Shown one piece after another: positions 25,713-34,290 of a stretch of 64,000 nt of DNA. Source of the stretch: Methylobacter sp015476545 (GTDB taxonomy: Bacteria > Pseudomonadota > Gammaproteobacteria > Methylococcales > Methylomonadaceae); contig NZ_CP197401.1 of assembly GCF_052162025.1 (NCBI RefSeq), positions 682,001-746,000 on the forward strand. The letters run 5' to 3'. The translations under genes and the position numbers were made by a program. How positions within the stretch are numbered: position 1 is the first letter of the stretch; the number at the start of each line of letters is the position of its first letter. The notes under the pieces were generated by a model. It was not told the origin of the DNA and searched no databases. It saw nothing but the letters and a program-made list of their open reading frames with translations.

Positions 25713-28700
25713 ATGATAAAGACACGGAAAACAGTATCCATCATTGCAAAGGTTTTATTGGCAATCGCTATCGTGCTGGCTGTCTATGCCGTGGCCGGTT
25801 TTTATGTTGTGCCGGCGGTATTGAAGTCGAAGCTGCCTGACATCATTGAGCAGCAAACCGGCAGGAAAGCATCCATCGAAAAGATTCAGTTTAACCCGTT
25901 TTCACTGTTTGCCAGTTTGGAAGGCATCGAGGTTCAGGAGAAAAATGGCCAGCCTTTTGCCGCTTTCGATCGTTTTCATTTCAATGTCAACGCGCTTGAA
26001 TCCATCAAGCAATCCGTATTGGTTATTGATGACGTGCGGCTGGAAAAGCCTTTTGTCCATATCGCCAGACAAAAAAGCGGAGACTTCAACTTTACAGATT
26101 TAATCAAGGAAAAGGCTGAAACCCAACAGGAAGAAGGCGAAATATTTCCTGTAACGATCAGAGTACTGTCCGTGGCGGAAGGAAAACTGGCTTATGAAGA
26201 TGCATCGGGCAGCCGGCCGATAAAAGAACAGATTTTCCCGATCAATCTCCAGATAGACAATTTCTCGACAGTGGTCGATAAGCTGTTCAACTTAAGTTTG
26301 TCGCTCATGCTGTCGCCGGGCGGTCAGTTTGACTGGCAGGGCACGGCTGGCGTTAATCCGGCTGTCTCGGAAGGCAGTATCAAGCTCGACAAGATCAAAT
26401 TGCAAAAAATCCTGGCGTTGGGCAGACAGAAAAACGCTCCGATTGAATTAAAAGGCGATGAACTGCTGACAGTCACTTACAAGATCCATTCGTTAAAGGA
26501 AAAGGGGCGCTTCGGCATAGACTTGTCGTTAGTGTTGAATACAGGCGAGCATCTGGAATGGCGGGGAACGCTAAATACCGAGCCTTTGTCCTCGGAAGGC
26601 CATATCAAGCTGGAAAAGGTGACGCTTGAAAGAGTCCAGCAGCTGATGGTGCAGGATACTGTGCTCTTTAATTTAAAAGGCGAGGAACTGCTCGAAGTCG
26701 ATTACAAAGCCAGTTATACGAACGACAAACTCAAGCTGGTGGTCAGCCAAGGGCGGTTTGGCATCCGAGATTTCCAGTTCTTGGAACAAAAGCAGGACAA
26801 AGCCCTGATTAAAGTGCCGAGCTTTTCGGTGCGCGGAATCGATCTGGACCTAAACCGGCAACAGGTCGGAATTGATTCTGTTTCAGCCGATGGCGCCGAT
26901 GTGCAGGCCTGGCTGAACGCCGATGGCATGGTCAATTACCAAGCTTTGTTTGCGCCTAATAAAGGGAATGAAATTCAAGCTCCCAATTCCGCACCTCAAC
27001 CGGCAGCCGCTGAAAAAGCGCCCTGGAAGCTTAAAATCAACAGCATTGCACTCAATAACTCAGCGCTGGCTTTTGAAGATAGAACGCTGAAAAACCCTGT
27101 TGCAGTGAAACTGTCCGGCGTCAATTTCAAGCTGAACAATTTCAGCACTGAAGATGGAAACAGCCTGCCTTTTCAGCTCAACACCGATGTTAATAAGAAT
27201 GGATCGATAGCGCTCAAAGGCGATATGGTCATGAAGCCTTTTTCTGCCCGTACATCCGTCGATGTCAAGAATATCGGTCTGAAGCCCTTTCAGTCTTATT
27301 GGGAAAAGTTTGTGCGGCTCGATCTCATGGACGGCAAGTTCTATATGGATGGCAAGCTGTCGGTCGCGCTACAGGAACAAAAGCCGCCGGATATCAAGTT
27401 TGAAGGCGAAACCGGCATTGCCGATCTATTGACACGCGATCAGCTGGTCAATAAAGATTTTATCAAATGGAAAAATCTGGCCTTGAAAGATGTCAAGGCG
27501 GACATGCTGGCGGAGCGTTATACGGCCGGCACACTGGCTATCGATAAACCTTACGCAAGGGTAATCATTGAGAAGGACAAGTCGATCAATTTTAACGACG
27601 TTATCGTTGACGGCAAAAAATCCGAAACGGCGCCGGCTGCCAAAAAAGCAAAAAAAGCATTGAAGGCTAAAGAAGCATCGCCGGCTAAAACAAAGGGATC
27701 GGCCGATCATAAAAAGCTTTATTTTAAAATCGACCGGATTCGGGTGACAGACGGCTCGTCTGACTTCGCCGACTTATCGTTGATATTGCCTTTTGCGGCA
27801 AAAATTACCGACCTCAATGGCGGCGCCGGCGGATTCTCCTCGGAAGAAAAGTCTCGTATCAATGTCGCTTTGAAAGGCAGGGCCTACGATCTGGCACCTG
27901 TCGACATCAAAGGGGAAGTCAGTCCGTATCAAGGCGATTTCGATTTGCAAATGAATTTTCGCGGCATGCCGATGCCGCTGATTTCGCCTTATATGGTGGA
28001 ATTTGCCGGTTATAAGGTTGAGAAAGGCAAGATGACGCTGGGGCTGAAATACACCGTCGAGGACGGCAAGCTGACTGCCTCGAACAGCATTCTGATAGAC
28101 CAGTTAACGTTAGGTGAGAAAGTGGAAAATCCCGATGCCGTGTCCTTGCCGCTTGAATTGGCCGTAGCGCTGCTGAAAGATTCAGAAGGCAAAATAAAAA
28201 TCGATGTGCCGATCACCGGCAGTCTCGAAGACCCTAAATTCAGTATCGGTGCAATCATTAGGGATGCCCTGGTGAATGTCATCACTAAAGTGATCAAGTC
28301 GCCGTTTAATGCGTTAGCTTCATTGGTTAACGGCGGGGAGGACCTGAGCGAGGTCAGTTTTGCCGCCGGCAAGGCCGAGCTGGATGAACAGCAACAAGCC
28401 AAGCTGAAGAAAATAGCCAAAGCGCTCCATGAGCGGCCAGCGCTGAATGTCGACATTAAAGGCGCTGCTTTTCTGGAGCAGGATTGGCCTGCCCTGACCG
28501 ATGATGCGCTATTGGATCAGCTTAAAAAAAGGCGGGCCGCCGAGATAGACAAAGAGGGCAGCAAAAAAATTCTTGCAGAGTATATTGAACTATCCGACGA
28601 GCAATACAAGCGCTTGCTCGCGGATATGTTTATAGAGAAGTTTCCGTTGCTGGCGGAAAAATCGTTTTTTGGTGCGCCGCGCTTAAAGGATTCGAAAGGC

Positions 28701-28922
28701 GGCGATTTTTATGAAGTTGCCAAGCAGAAGCTGACCGCCGCCATCCAGCCGGAAGAACGGCGGCTTAAAGAACTGGCCGCGGACAGGGCTCAGGCGATTG
28801 CAAGATATCTCGTTCAGCAAGGCGGCATAGAGAATGACCGTGTGTTTATTCTCGATACTGCAGTCGATCCTAAACGGGAAAATAACGAGATTGTGAGTAC
28901 GTTGTCATTAAAGGTTGAATGA
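25713..28922 (+). CDS. AsmA-like DUF748 domain protein
   Basis: 1069 aa with one N-terminal membrane span (about residues 12-31) and then a long repetitive beta-rich periplasmic part of DUF748/AsmA type (QFNPFSLFASLEGIEVQEKNGQPFAAFDRFHFNV). A Lys/Ala-rich linker occurs near residues 640-665. The C-terminal region has SFAAGKAELDEQQQAKLKKIAKAL, like the start of an OmpA-type domain. Relatives are thought to span the periplasm in lipid transport or envelope integrity. The exact role here is unknown. It is monocistronic between a terminator upstream and a hairpin downstream. Confidence 0.85.
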   Translation: MIKTRKTVSIIAKVLLAIAIVLAVYAVAGFYVVPAVLKSKLPDIIEQQTGRKASIEKIQFNPFSLFASLEGIEVQEKNGQPFAAFDRFHFNVNALESIKQSVLVIDDVRLEKPFVHIARQKSGDFNFTDLIKEKAETQQEEGEIFPVTIRVLSVAEGKLAYEDASGSRPIKEQIFPINLQIDNFSTVVDKLFNLSLSLMLSPGGQFDWQGTAGVNPAVSEGSIKLDKIKLQKILALGRQKNAPIELKGDELLTVTYKIHSLKEKGRFGIDLSLVLNTGEHLEWRGTLNTEPLSSEGHIKLEKVTLERVQQLMVQDTVLFNLKGEELLEVDYKASYTNDKLKLVVSQGRFGIRDFQFLEQKQDKALIKVPSFSVRGIDLDLNRQQVGIDSVSADGADVQAWLNADGMVNYQALFAPNKGNEIQAPNSAPQPAAAEKAPWKLKINSIALNNSALAFEDRTLKNPVAVKLSGVNFKLNNFSTEDGNSLPFQLNTDVNKNGSIALKGDMVMKPFSARTSVDVKNIGLKPFQSYWEKFVRLDLMDGKFYMDGKLSVALQEQKPPDIKFEGETGIADLLTRDQLVNKDFIKWKNLALKDVKADMLAERYTAGTLAIDKPYARVIIEKDKSINFNDVIVDGKKSETAPAAKKAKKALKAKEASPAKTKGSADHKKLYFKIDRIRVTDGSSDFADLSLILPFAAKITDLNGGAGGFSSEEKSRINVALKGRAYDLAPVDIKGEVSPYQGDFDLQMNFRGMPMPLISPYMVEFAGYKVEKGKMTLGLKYTVEDGKLTASNSILIDQLTLGEKVENPDAVSLPLELAVALLKDSEGKIKIDVPITGSLEDPKFSIGAIIRDALVNVITKVIKSPFNALASLVNGGEDLSEVSFAAGKAELDEQQQAKLKKIAKALHERPALNVDIKGAAFLEQDWPALTDDALLDQLKKRRAAEIDKEGSKKILAEYIELSDEQYKRLLADMFIEKFPLLAEKSFFGAPRLKDSKGGDFYEVAKQKLTAAIQPEERRLKELAADRAQAIARYLVQQGGIENDRVFILDTAVDPKRENNEIVSTLSLKVE

Positions 28923-28928
28923 TGAACG

Positions 28929-28955
28929 GCCTCTTATTGAGCTTAATCAAGAGGC
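28929..28955. terminator. Bidirectional hairpin between convergent genes
   Basis: GCCTCTT (28929-28935) and AAGAGGC (28949-28955) with a 13 base loop lie between the DUF748 gene and the converging small secreted protein gene. No strong T run follows, so this is a moderate call. Confidence 0.5.
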
Positions 28956-28964
28956 GGCATGAGT

Positions 28965-29276
28965 TTAGCCTTTACATTGATACGCATTGGCATCGATTAT
29001 GCCGTTAAATGCGCCGATTGCTTGTATGCTTTGTATGACGATGTGCGTCGCGCCCATATCTTCGGCTTTCAGCAAGACTTTATGTTTCGAATGCGAGCGC
29101 CAGTCAATATGTTTGTTGTAATCGGATGAGATCTTTATTTCGCTTATGAAGCTGCAACCGCTTACTTCGGACAATGCTGTAAAAGCGGGCCTGGCATGTT
29201 CGGTTGCCTGAGCGTTAATAGAAAAAGTGGAAAGCGCCGCAGTGAGCAGGAGAATTCTTGTTAAGTTAAGGGACAT
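28965..29276 (-). CDS. Small secreted protein, DUF4156-like
   Basis: 103 aa with a signal peptide ending NAQA. The mature part has a Cys in VSGCSFISEI, a K-V-L-L-K-A-E-D-M-G-A-T-H-I-V motif and a C-terminal Cys (NAYQCKG). The order C-x-F-x-x-E-I ... A-x-x-x-G-A-T-H-I-V resembles DUF4156-type envelope proteins, but there is no lipobox here, and the match is only by pattern. It is convergent with the DUF748 gene and downstream of the nir operon on the same strand. Confidence 0.6.
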   Translation of the reverse strand: MSLNLTRILLLTAALSTFSINAQATEHARPAFTALSEVSGCSFISEIKISSDYNKHIDWRSHSKHKVLLKAEDMGATHIVIQSIQAIGAFNGIIDANAYQCKG

Positions 29277-29349
29277 GATAACTTCTGATCCTTATTGTTT
29301 TAGTTATTTGGATTAAAATTTCGATTCAATATTATATTTTTTCCATTCC

Positions 29350-30510
29350 TTACTCAACCTGTTTCCCAGAATTAATTCCAATTTCCTCATCAGTCAGATA
29401 GCAGCCCGGATCTTCAGCCCAGGCATTGCCCGATGTCTGCTGGGCCCTGACCCGGGTGTTGCCGTTGCAGATGCGCTGCAAATGACAAGTTGCGCAGCGG
29501 CCTTCCAGCGGTCTCGGGTTCTGCTTAAGCCCGGCCATCAGCGGATCGGAGACATCCATCCAGATTTCAGAAAAAGGGCGCTGTCTGACATTGCCCAGAT
29601 CGTAATGCCACCAGAATGTGTCCGGGTGGACATTGCCGAGATTGTCGATGTTGGCCACATTGACGCCGGAGGCATTGCCGCCCCATTGCTCCAGCTTGGC
29701 CTTGATATGGTCGATTTTGTCGGGGAATTTCCGGGCGACCCAGTGCAGGAAGTAGACGGCATCGGCATCATTATTGCCGGTGACGAATTCGCGGTCCTTG
29801 CCGGCCTTGAGCCATTCATAGCTGGTTTCGAACAGCAGATCCATGGCGGTCCGGGTCATCTGGAAATGCGCGTCATCCTTGCGGTTTCTATTGCCGCGGC
29901 CGCCGTAGTTCAGGTGCGACAGGTAGAACTTGTCGATATCATGGTCGTCCATTAACTGCAGCAGGGCCGGAAAGTCCTGATAGTTGTCCTGCGTCAGGGT
30001 GAAGCGGATGCCGACCTTGATGCCTTTTTCCAGGCATAGCTGCACGCCGCGCAACGCCTCGTCAAACGAGCCCGGCATGCGGCGGAACTGGTCGTGCGTA
30101 TCCTTGATGCCGTCCAGGCTGACGCCGATATACTGATAATCGATCGCGGCAATTTCATCGATATTGCCGGCCGTAATCTTCGTGCCGTTGCTCGACAGCG
30201 CGACATAAAAGCCCATGTCCTTGGCGCGGCGCGAAATGTCGAAGATATCGGGGCGCAGCAACGGTTCGCCGCCCGACAGGATCAGTACCGGCACTCTGAA
30301 CGCCTTCAGGTCGTCCATGACCGTGTAGATTTCCTGTGTGCTCAATTCGTCGGGAAAATCAATATCGGCCGAAGTCGTGTAGCAATGCTTGCAGGCCAAG
30401 TTGCAGCGGCGGATCAGGTTCCAGATGACGACGGGCGCGGCCGGCTTGCGGGCTGGTTTTATCGGCGTCGGGCTGATCAGTTCCCGCATATAGTGGCTGA
30501 GTCTGAACAT
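29350..30510 (-). CDS. nirJ: Haem d1 biosynthesis radical SAM protein NirJ
   Basis: 386 aa radical SAM enzyme acting on the didecarboxysiroheme-derived intermediate in haem d1 synthesis. The cluster motif C-x3-C-x2-C is RRCNLACKHCYT, followed by LILSGGEPLLRPD. The C-terminal cysteines (GRCATCHLQRICNG and DPGCYL) match an auxiliary-cluster SPASM-like region. It is the last gene of the nir operon, one base after nirH, as in Pseudomonas where nirJ follows nirH. Confidence 0.95.
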   Translation of the reverse strand: MFRLSHYMRELISPTPIKPARKPAAPVVIWNLIRRCNLACKHCYTTSADIDFPDELSTQEIYTVMDDLKAFRVPVLILSGGEPLLRPDIFDISRRAKDMGFYVALSSNGTKITAGNIDEIAAIDYQYIGVSLDGIKDTHDQFRRMPGSFDEALRGVQLCLEKGIKVGIRFTLTQDNYQDFPALLQLMDDHDIDKFYLSHLNYGGRGNRNRKDDAHFQMTRTAMDLLFETSYEWLKAGKDREFVTGNNDADAVYFLHWVARKFPDKIDHIKAKLEQWGGNASGVNVANIDNLGNVHPDTFWWHYDLGNVRQRPFSEIWMDVSDPLMAGLKQNPRPLEGRCATCHLQRICNGNTRVRAQQTSGNAWAEDPGCYLTDEEIGINSGKQVE

Positions 30511-30511
30511 A

Positions 30512-31018
30512 TTATGGGTCTACGGAATCGGATGGGGTACTTTTAGAGCGGCTGCGAAAACCGGTCTTTTTCAGGATTTTTGTGCTGTACAGCACATCGC
30601 AGCCGCGGTTATGGTCGCCGAGCAGATCGGCAATTTGCTTGATCTGCCGGTCAACGTCGGCCTGGGTTTTGCCATGCACCATCGCAAACAGGTTATAAGA
30701 CCAGTCGGGCAGATGCCGCGGACGGTGGTAGCAATGACTGACGAATGCTAGTTGGCCGACTTGCTGTCCCAATTCGTCGATCTTATCGTCGGGCAGGTCC
30801 CAGACGGTCATGCCGTTGTAACGGTAACCCAGTTTATAGTGATTGGGCACGGCGCCGATGCGGCGGATGACGCCGCTGTCCTGCATGGCCGACAGGCGTG
30901 CCATGACCTCATCGGCAGTCAGATTCAGCTTTTCGGCAATGGTTTGATAAGGCTCCGGCGTCAAAGGCAGGCCGGCCTGTGTGGCCTCGATAAGTTTGCG
31001 GTCTGTGGCATCGAGCAT
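30512..31018 (-). CDS. nirH: Siroheme decarboxylase subunit NirH (Lrp/AsnC-type)
   Basis: 168 aa AsnC/Lrp-like protein with an N-terminal winged helix (LTPEPYQTIAEKLNLTADEVMARLSAMQDSGVIRRIG) and an alpha-beta C-terminal domain with HYKLGYRYNGMTVWDL and CYHRPRHLPDWSYNLFAMVHGK. In haem d1 synthesis NirD, L, G and H together decarboxylate siroheme. The H/L type is assigned by the HYKLGY and CYHRPR patterns and by its place between nirG and nirJ, which is the Pseudomonas order. It ends one base before nirJ. Confidence 0.92.
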   Translation of the reverse strand: MLDATDRKLIEATQAGLPLTPEPYQTIAEKLNLTADEVMARLSAMQDSGVIRRIGAVPNHYKLGYRYNGMTVWDLPDDKIDELGQQVGQLAFVSHCYHRPRHLPDWSYNLFAMVHGKTQADVDRQIKQIADLLGDHNRGCDVLYSTKILKKTGFRSRSKSTPSDSVDP

Positions 31019-31020
31019 AA

Positions 31021-31464
31021 TCAGGCTTCCAGCTTCAGGTTGACGAAATACTCTTTTATTTTCGGCATATTGTAGACGGTCAGCCCGGTTTGGCGCTCTA
31101 TCGCTTCAATGGTCTGCTGGACCTGTTCGGGCGTTTCCGTAGCAATCACGAACCACATATTCAGAGTGTGGCGGCGCGCGTAGTTGTGAGCTACTTCAGG
31201 AAAGGCATTGATGATATCGGCGATTTCATCAAACCGGTCTTCAGGCGCTTTAACGGCGGCCAGAGTAAGCGCTCCGCCCATCTGTTCGGCGTTATAAAGC
31301 GGTCCGAAGCGCGTCAATATACCGTTGGCGCGCAGGTTTTGAAGCCGGGTCAGCAGTTCGGCTTCCGTGATATTGAGCGCCAAAGCGACTTGCCGGTAGG
31401 GCGCATCGCAAATTGGAAAACCGCCTTGCAACGCATTGATGATTTTTTTGTCCAGATTATCCAT
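31021..31464 (-). CDS. nirG: Siroheme decarboxylase subunit NirG (Lrp/AsnC-type)
   Basis: 147 aa. The N-terminal helix-turn-helix PYRQVALALNITEAELLTRLQNLRANGILTRFGPLY is followed by an AsnC-type domain with VAHNYARRHTLNMWFVIATETPEQV, the N-Y-x-R-x-H pattern of the D/G type subunits. It overlaps nirL by eight bases and ends two bases before nirH. It acts with the other three subunits in the cytoplasm. Confidence 0.92.
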   Translation of the reverse strand: MDNLDKKIINALQGGFPICDAPYRQVALALNITEAELLTRLQNLRANGILTRFGPLYNAEQMGGALTLAAVKAPEDRFDEIADIINAFPEVAHNYARRHTLNMWFVIATETPEQVQQTIEAIERQTGLTVYNMPKIKEYFVNLKLEA

Positions 31465-31966
31465 GGGCTGCTTCCGCGTCAGCTACAGTTACGATGTTTT
31501 TGTAGACAGCGCCGCGCTGCTTGAAGCAGCGGCGGCTGAACAAAACTTCATGGTCAAAGCCCGCCAGACTGCAAGCGTCGGCAAGCTGTTCGAGTTGTTG
31601 CAACACCGTGGCTCTGTCCTTGCCGTGGATCATGCAAAACAGATTATAAGGCCAGCTCGGCCGTCTCGGGCGCTGATAGCAGAGCGTCACGAACGGAAAA
31701 CTGCTCATGCGGGCGCCCAGCTGCTTGACTTGATCGTCGGGTATATTCCAGACAACCATGGCATTGGCGCGGTAGCCCAGCTTCCGATGCTTGACGATGA
31801 CGCCCATGCGCTTGATGAAGCCCTGCTGCTTCAACCGGGCCAGGCGCTCGATCACTTCCGATTCGGGCATGCCGCAGCAGCGCCCGATTTCGGCATAAGG
31901 CCGGGGGCAGACGGGCAGGCCCGTCTGTATGCGTCCTAGCAGTTCAAGATCACGGCTGTCAATCAT
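31457..31966 (-). CDS. nirL: Siroheme decarboxylase subunit NirL (Lrp/AsnC-type)
   Basis: 169 aa, the second H/L type subunit. N-terminal HTH PYAEIGRCCGMPESEVIERLARLKQQGFIKRMG, then HRKLGYRANAMVVWNIPDD and LCYQRPRRPSWPYNLFCMIHGKDR, parallel to NirH. It overlaps nirD and nirG by eight bases each, so the four subunits are translationally coupled. The assignment to L rather than H rests on operon position. Confidence 0.92.
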   Translation of the reverse strand: MIDSRDLELLGRIQTGLPVCPRPYAEIGRCCGMPESEVIERLARLKQQGFIKRMGVIVKHRKLGYRANAMVVWNIPDDQVKQLGARMSSFPFVTLCYQRPRRPSWPYNLFCMIHGKDRATVLQQLEQLADACSLAGFDHEVLFSRRCFKQRGAVYKNIVTVADAEAAHG

Positions 31967-32417
31967 TATTCAGGTCCAGCTTAAAGCCTAAATCGATAAA
32001 AAAATCATCCAGCAAGGGCAGTTGCATGACTTTGTAAGCGGTTTCCTGTTCGATGGAGGCAATCACATCCTGCAGGTGGGCGGCATCGGAGGCAATGATG
32101 ACGAACCAAAGGTTGAACCGGTGCTCGCGCTCGTAATTGTGGTTGACTTCCGCATAGGCGCTGATTTTGTCGGCGACTTCCTGCAGCCGCTCTTCAGGCA
32201 CGGCCATCGCGGCCAAGGTACTGACACCGATGTGGTTGGGCGGAATGACAGGTCCTATGCGGCTGATAAAGTGGCTGTCATGCAGATCGTTCAAAGCTGA
32301 AATTACATCATCCTCGGTAACGCCCAGTGTATCGGCAATGGCCTGATAGGGGCGCTCCGTGAGCGGGAAGTCATGCTGGAAATCGTTCAGCAACCGCTTG
32401 TGCAAAAACGTCAGCAT
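31959..32417 (-). CDS. nirD: Siroheme decarboxylase subunit NirD (Lrp/AsnC-type)
   Basis: 152 aa of the D/G type: HTH RPYQAIADTLGVTEDDVISALNDLHDSHFISRIGPVI and a C-terminal domain with VNHNYEREHRFNLWFVIIASDAAHL. It begins four bases after nirF and overlaps nirL by eight bases. Some organisms carry fused nirDL; here all four subunits are separate genes. Confidence 0.92.
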   Translation of the reverse strand: MLTFLHKRLLNDFQHDFPLTERPYQAIADTLGVTEDDVISALNDLHDSHFISRIGPVIPPNHIGVSTLAAMAVPEERLQEVADKISAYAEVNHNYEREHRFNLWFVIIASDAAHLQDVIASIEQETAYKVMQLPLLDDFFIDLGFKLDLNND

Positions 32418-32421
32418 GGCG

Positions 32422-33585
32422 TTACAGCCCTATCTGGTGCGCTCGCGAGCTGAAGAAAATGCCGCTGGGCGTTTTTGCCGGCAGACGGGCGATTTCGGCA
32501 AGTGTTTCGGTATCGTAAACGACCAGCTGGTTGTCGTCCCGAACCGCTACCCAGACCTGTTCGCCGCGCGGCGTGAATTCCATATGCAGGACCGCTTTGC
32601 CCGGCGTCAGGGTTTTACTGATGCTCAGGTTCTTGGTGTCAATGACCTGCACCAGACTGTTATCGGGGAAAGCAAAATTCACCCAGATTTGCCGGCCATC
32701 GGGCCTGGCTCTGACGAAAACCGGCTGCCCGGCCACCGGAATGGCTTTCACCAATTGCCATTGGCGCTTGTCTATCACCAGCACTTCGTGTTTGCCGATG
32801 GCGGGCACGAGCAGATAATCGCCGGCCATGGCCCAGCCTTCGAGGTGCGGCATTTTGAAAACCGGCAGTTTTTCATCGGTTTTGCCGTATTCCGGCAGTA
32901 TGTGCTTGGTGCCTTTCGAGGTGTCCCACAAATCCAGCAAGGCTAGGCCGGGCTCGCCGAACAGGCCGGCAATGTAGTAACGGCCATCCGGCGAAATCAA
33001 GGCGTCATACGGCTGCTTGCCTATATTCTTGAATTTTTGTACGTCGGGCTGTTTCGGATTTTTAAGATCCAGCACCCAGATTTCGCCGGCATCGAACAGG
33101 CTGAAGACAAAGCGCTGTCCGGGGGCGTCGACGATGCCCACCACTTTGGACAGTTTGCCGTCGTCATATTCGGCCGGGATATCGGCGACCAGTTCCAGCG
33201 TGTCGGAAGAAAAAACCTTGACGCCGCCGGGCGTGTAATTGGATACGGCGATAAAGCGGCCATCCTGAGAGATAGCGCCGCCGATGCTGTTGCCGGCCTG
33301 GACGATGCGTTTGGCGATGGCGTCATTGAGCAGATCGACTTTGGTCAATCCGCCGTCGCGGCCGAAAACATAGGCATAGCGTTCGTCGCGCGAGAAAACG
33401 ACCGAGGCATGCGATAAATCCCCCAGTCCTTCGATTTCAGCCAGCTGTTTGTGCTCAGTACTGTTGATGATCAGCGTCTTGCCGTTTTCGCGTTGAATAA
33501 CGACGCCTAAATCGCCTGTAGCGCGCGGTTCAGCAACGGTGTTGAGGGAAAATGCGAGGCCTAGAATGGGGATTAGCTTTTTCAT
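32422..33585 (-). CDS. nirF: Haem d1 biosynthesis protein NirF
   Basis: 387 aa periplasmic d1-type beta-propeller, related to the d1 domain of NirS and to NirN. A signal peptide (KKLIPILGLAFSLNTVA) precedes propeller repeats of the type DERYAYVFGRDGGLTKVDLL, SQDGRFIAVSNYTPGGVKVF and PDGRYYIAGLFGEPGLALLDLW. It takes part in a late step of haem d1 formation. It lies between nirC and nirD, as in Pseudomonas. The 81 base gap upstream holds two stable hairpins. Confidence 0.93.
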   Translation of the reverse strand: MKKLIPILGLAFSLNTVAEPRATGDLGVVIQRENGKTLIINSTEHKQLAEIEGLGDLSHASVVFSRDERYAYVFGRDGGLTKVDLLNDAIAKRIVQAGNSIGGAISQDGRFIAVSNYTPGGVKVFSSDTLELVADIPAEYDDGKLSKVVGIVDAPGQRFVFSLFDAGEIWVLDLKNPKQPDVQKFKNIGKQPYDALISPDGRYYIAGLFGEPGLALLDLWDTSKGTKHILPEYGKTDEKLPVFKMPHLEGWAMAGDYLLVPAIGKHEVLVIDKRQWQLVKAIPVAGQPVFVRARPDGRQIWVNFAFPDNSLVQVIDTKNLSISKTLTPGKAVLHMEFTPRGEQVWVAVRDDNQLVVYDTETLAEIARLPAKTPSGIFFSSRAHQIGL

Positions 33586-33596
33586 ATGAATAAAAT

Positions 33597-33652
33597 AGTG
33601 CGCTTGCGCACTTTAAAGTTTTGGACAAGGCAGGATGCGCGGACGCATCCTG
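33597..33652 (-). promoter_or_regulatory. Two intercistronic hairpins between nirC and nirF
   Basis: AGTGCGC/GCGCACT (33597-33612) and CAGGATGCG/CGCATCCTG (33631-33652, loop CGGA) form two strong hairpins in the nirC-nirF gap. Neither is followed by a T tract in the minus direction. They could be processing or stabilising elements that let the nirS-M-C part of the message outlast the biosynthetic part. Confidence 0.55.
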
Positions 33653-33666
33653 TTGCTTAGTATGGA

Positions 33667-33972
33667 TTAATGCTCGGGATTGTGTAAAACTTTAACCAGC
33701 CAGAGCGCTTCATCGCGGTTGATAAATTGTTGCCAGGGCGGCATGGCTGTGCCTTGGCGGCCGTTAAGAATGGTATCGGCCAGAAAATCATCCGATTTCC
33801 CGGCCAATGCCTCAGGCAACAGGGCAGGGCCCAGGCCGCCTTTTAACGTCAAACCATGACACGCTCCGCAATCATGCTTGAGCATGTTGCGCAGCGCGTT
33901 TTGCCTGTCTGTTGACGGTTCGCCGGCAAGTGCTGTACCGGAAACCCATATTAACAGCAGCAGTTTTCTCAT
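33667..33972 (-). CDS. nirC: Cytochrome c55X NirC
   Basis: 101 aa periplasmic monohaem cytochrome with a signal peptide ending ALAG and one haem site CGACH in LKHDCGACHGLTLKGGLGPAL. The later Met-containing TAMPPW can supply the axial ligand. Length, GLTLKGGLGPALLPEAL and position between nirM and nirF fit NirC, which delivers electrons in haem d1 maturation or to NirS. It starts six bases after the preceding cytochrome gene. Confidence 0.88.
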   Translation of the reverse strand: MRKLLLLIWVSGTALAGEPSTDRQNALRNMLKHDCGACHGLTLKGGLGPALLPEALAGKSDDFLADTILNGRQGTAMPPWQQFINRDEALWLVKVLHNPEH

Positions 33973-33978
33973 GCGTAC

Positions 33979-34290
33979 TTACGGTTTCAGCTTTGAATAA
34001 TAGGCGGCTACATTGTCGATATCATTATCGCTTAATGAACCGGCAATATTATTCATGATGTCCGATACGCGCGTCTTGTCGCGGTATTGCTTCAGTGCCG
34101 ATTTCAGATACTCGGCATCGCGTCCGGCCAGCGGCGGAAAAGGCGCGCCGGAGGACGGGGTGGTAACGCCGTGGCACTGTGCGCAGGTGGAAGCCGCAAT
34201 CGCGTGGCCCGCATAGATGCTAGCCGCACTAGCGCTTTGGGCGACGGCCAGACCTGCGATCAACACGCTGGAGAGAGCAAATATTCTCAT
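33979..34290 (-). CDS. Class I cytochrome c (NirM position)
   Basis: 103 aa with a signal peptide ending SASA and one haem motif CAQCH; the axial Met is probably in SDIMNNIAG. It resembles soluble c553/c554-type electron carriers (C-x-x-C-H-G ... FPPLAGRDAEYLKSALKQYRDKTR). Its ATG overlaps the stop of the cd1 gene by one base (TAATG). It probably donates electrons to the cd1 enzyme, the role of cytochrome c551 (NirM) in Pseudomonas. I leave the symbol empty because the sequence is c553-like rather than c551-like. Confidence 0.85.
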   Translation of the reverse strand: MRIFALSSVLIAGLAVAQSASAASIYAGHAIAASTCAQCHGVTTPSSGAPFPPLAGRDAEYLKSALKQYRDKTRVSDIMNNIAGSLSDNDIDNVAAYYSKLKP

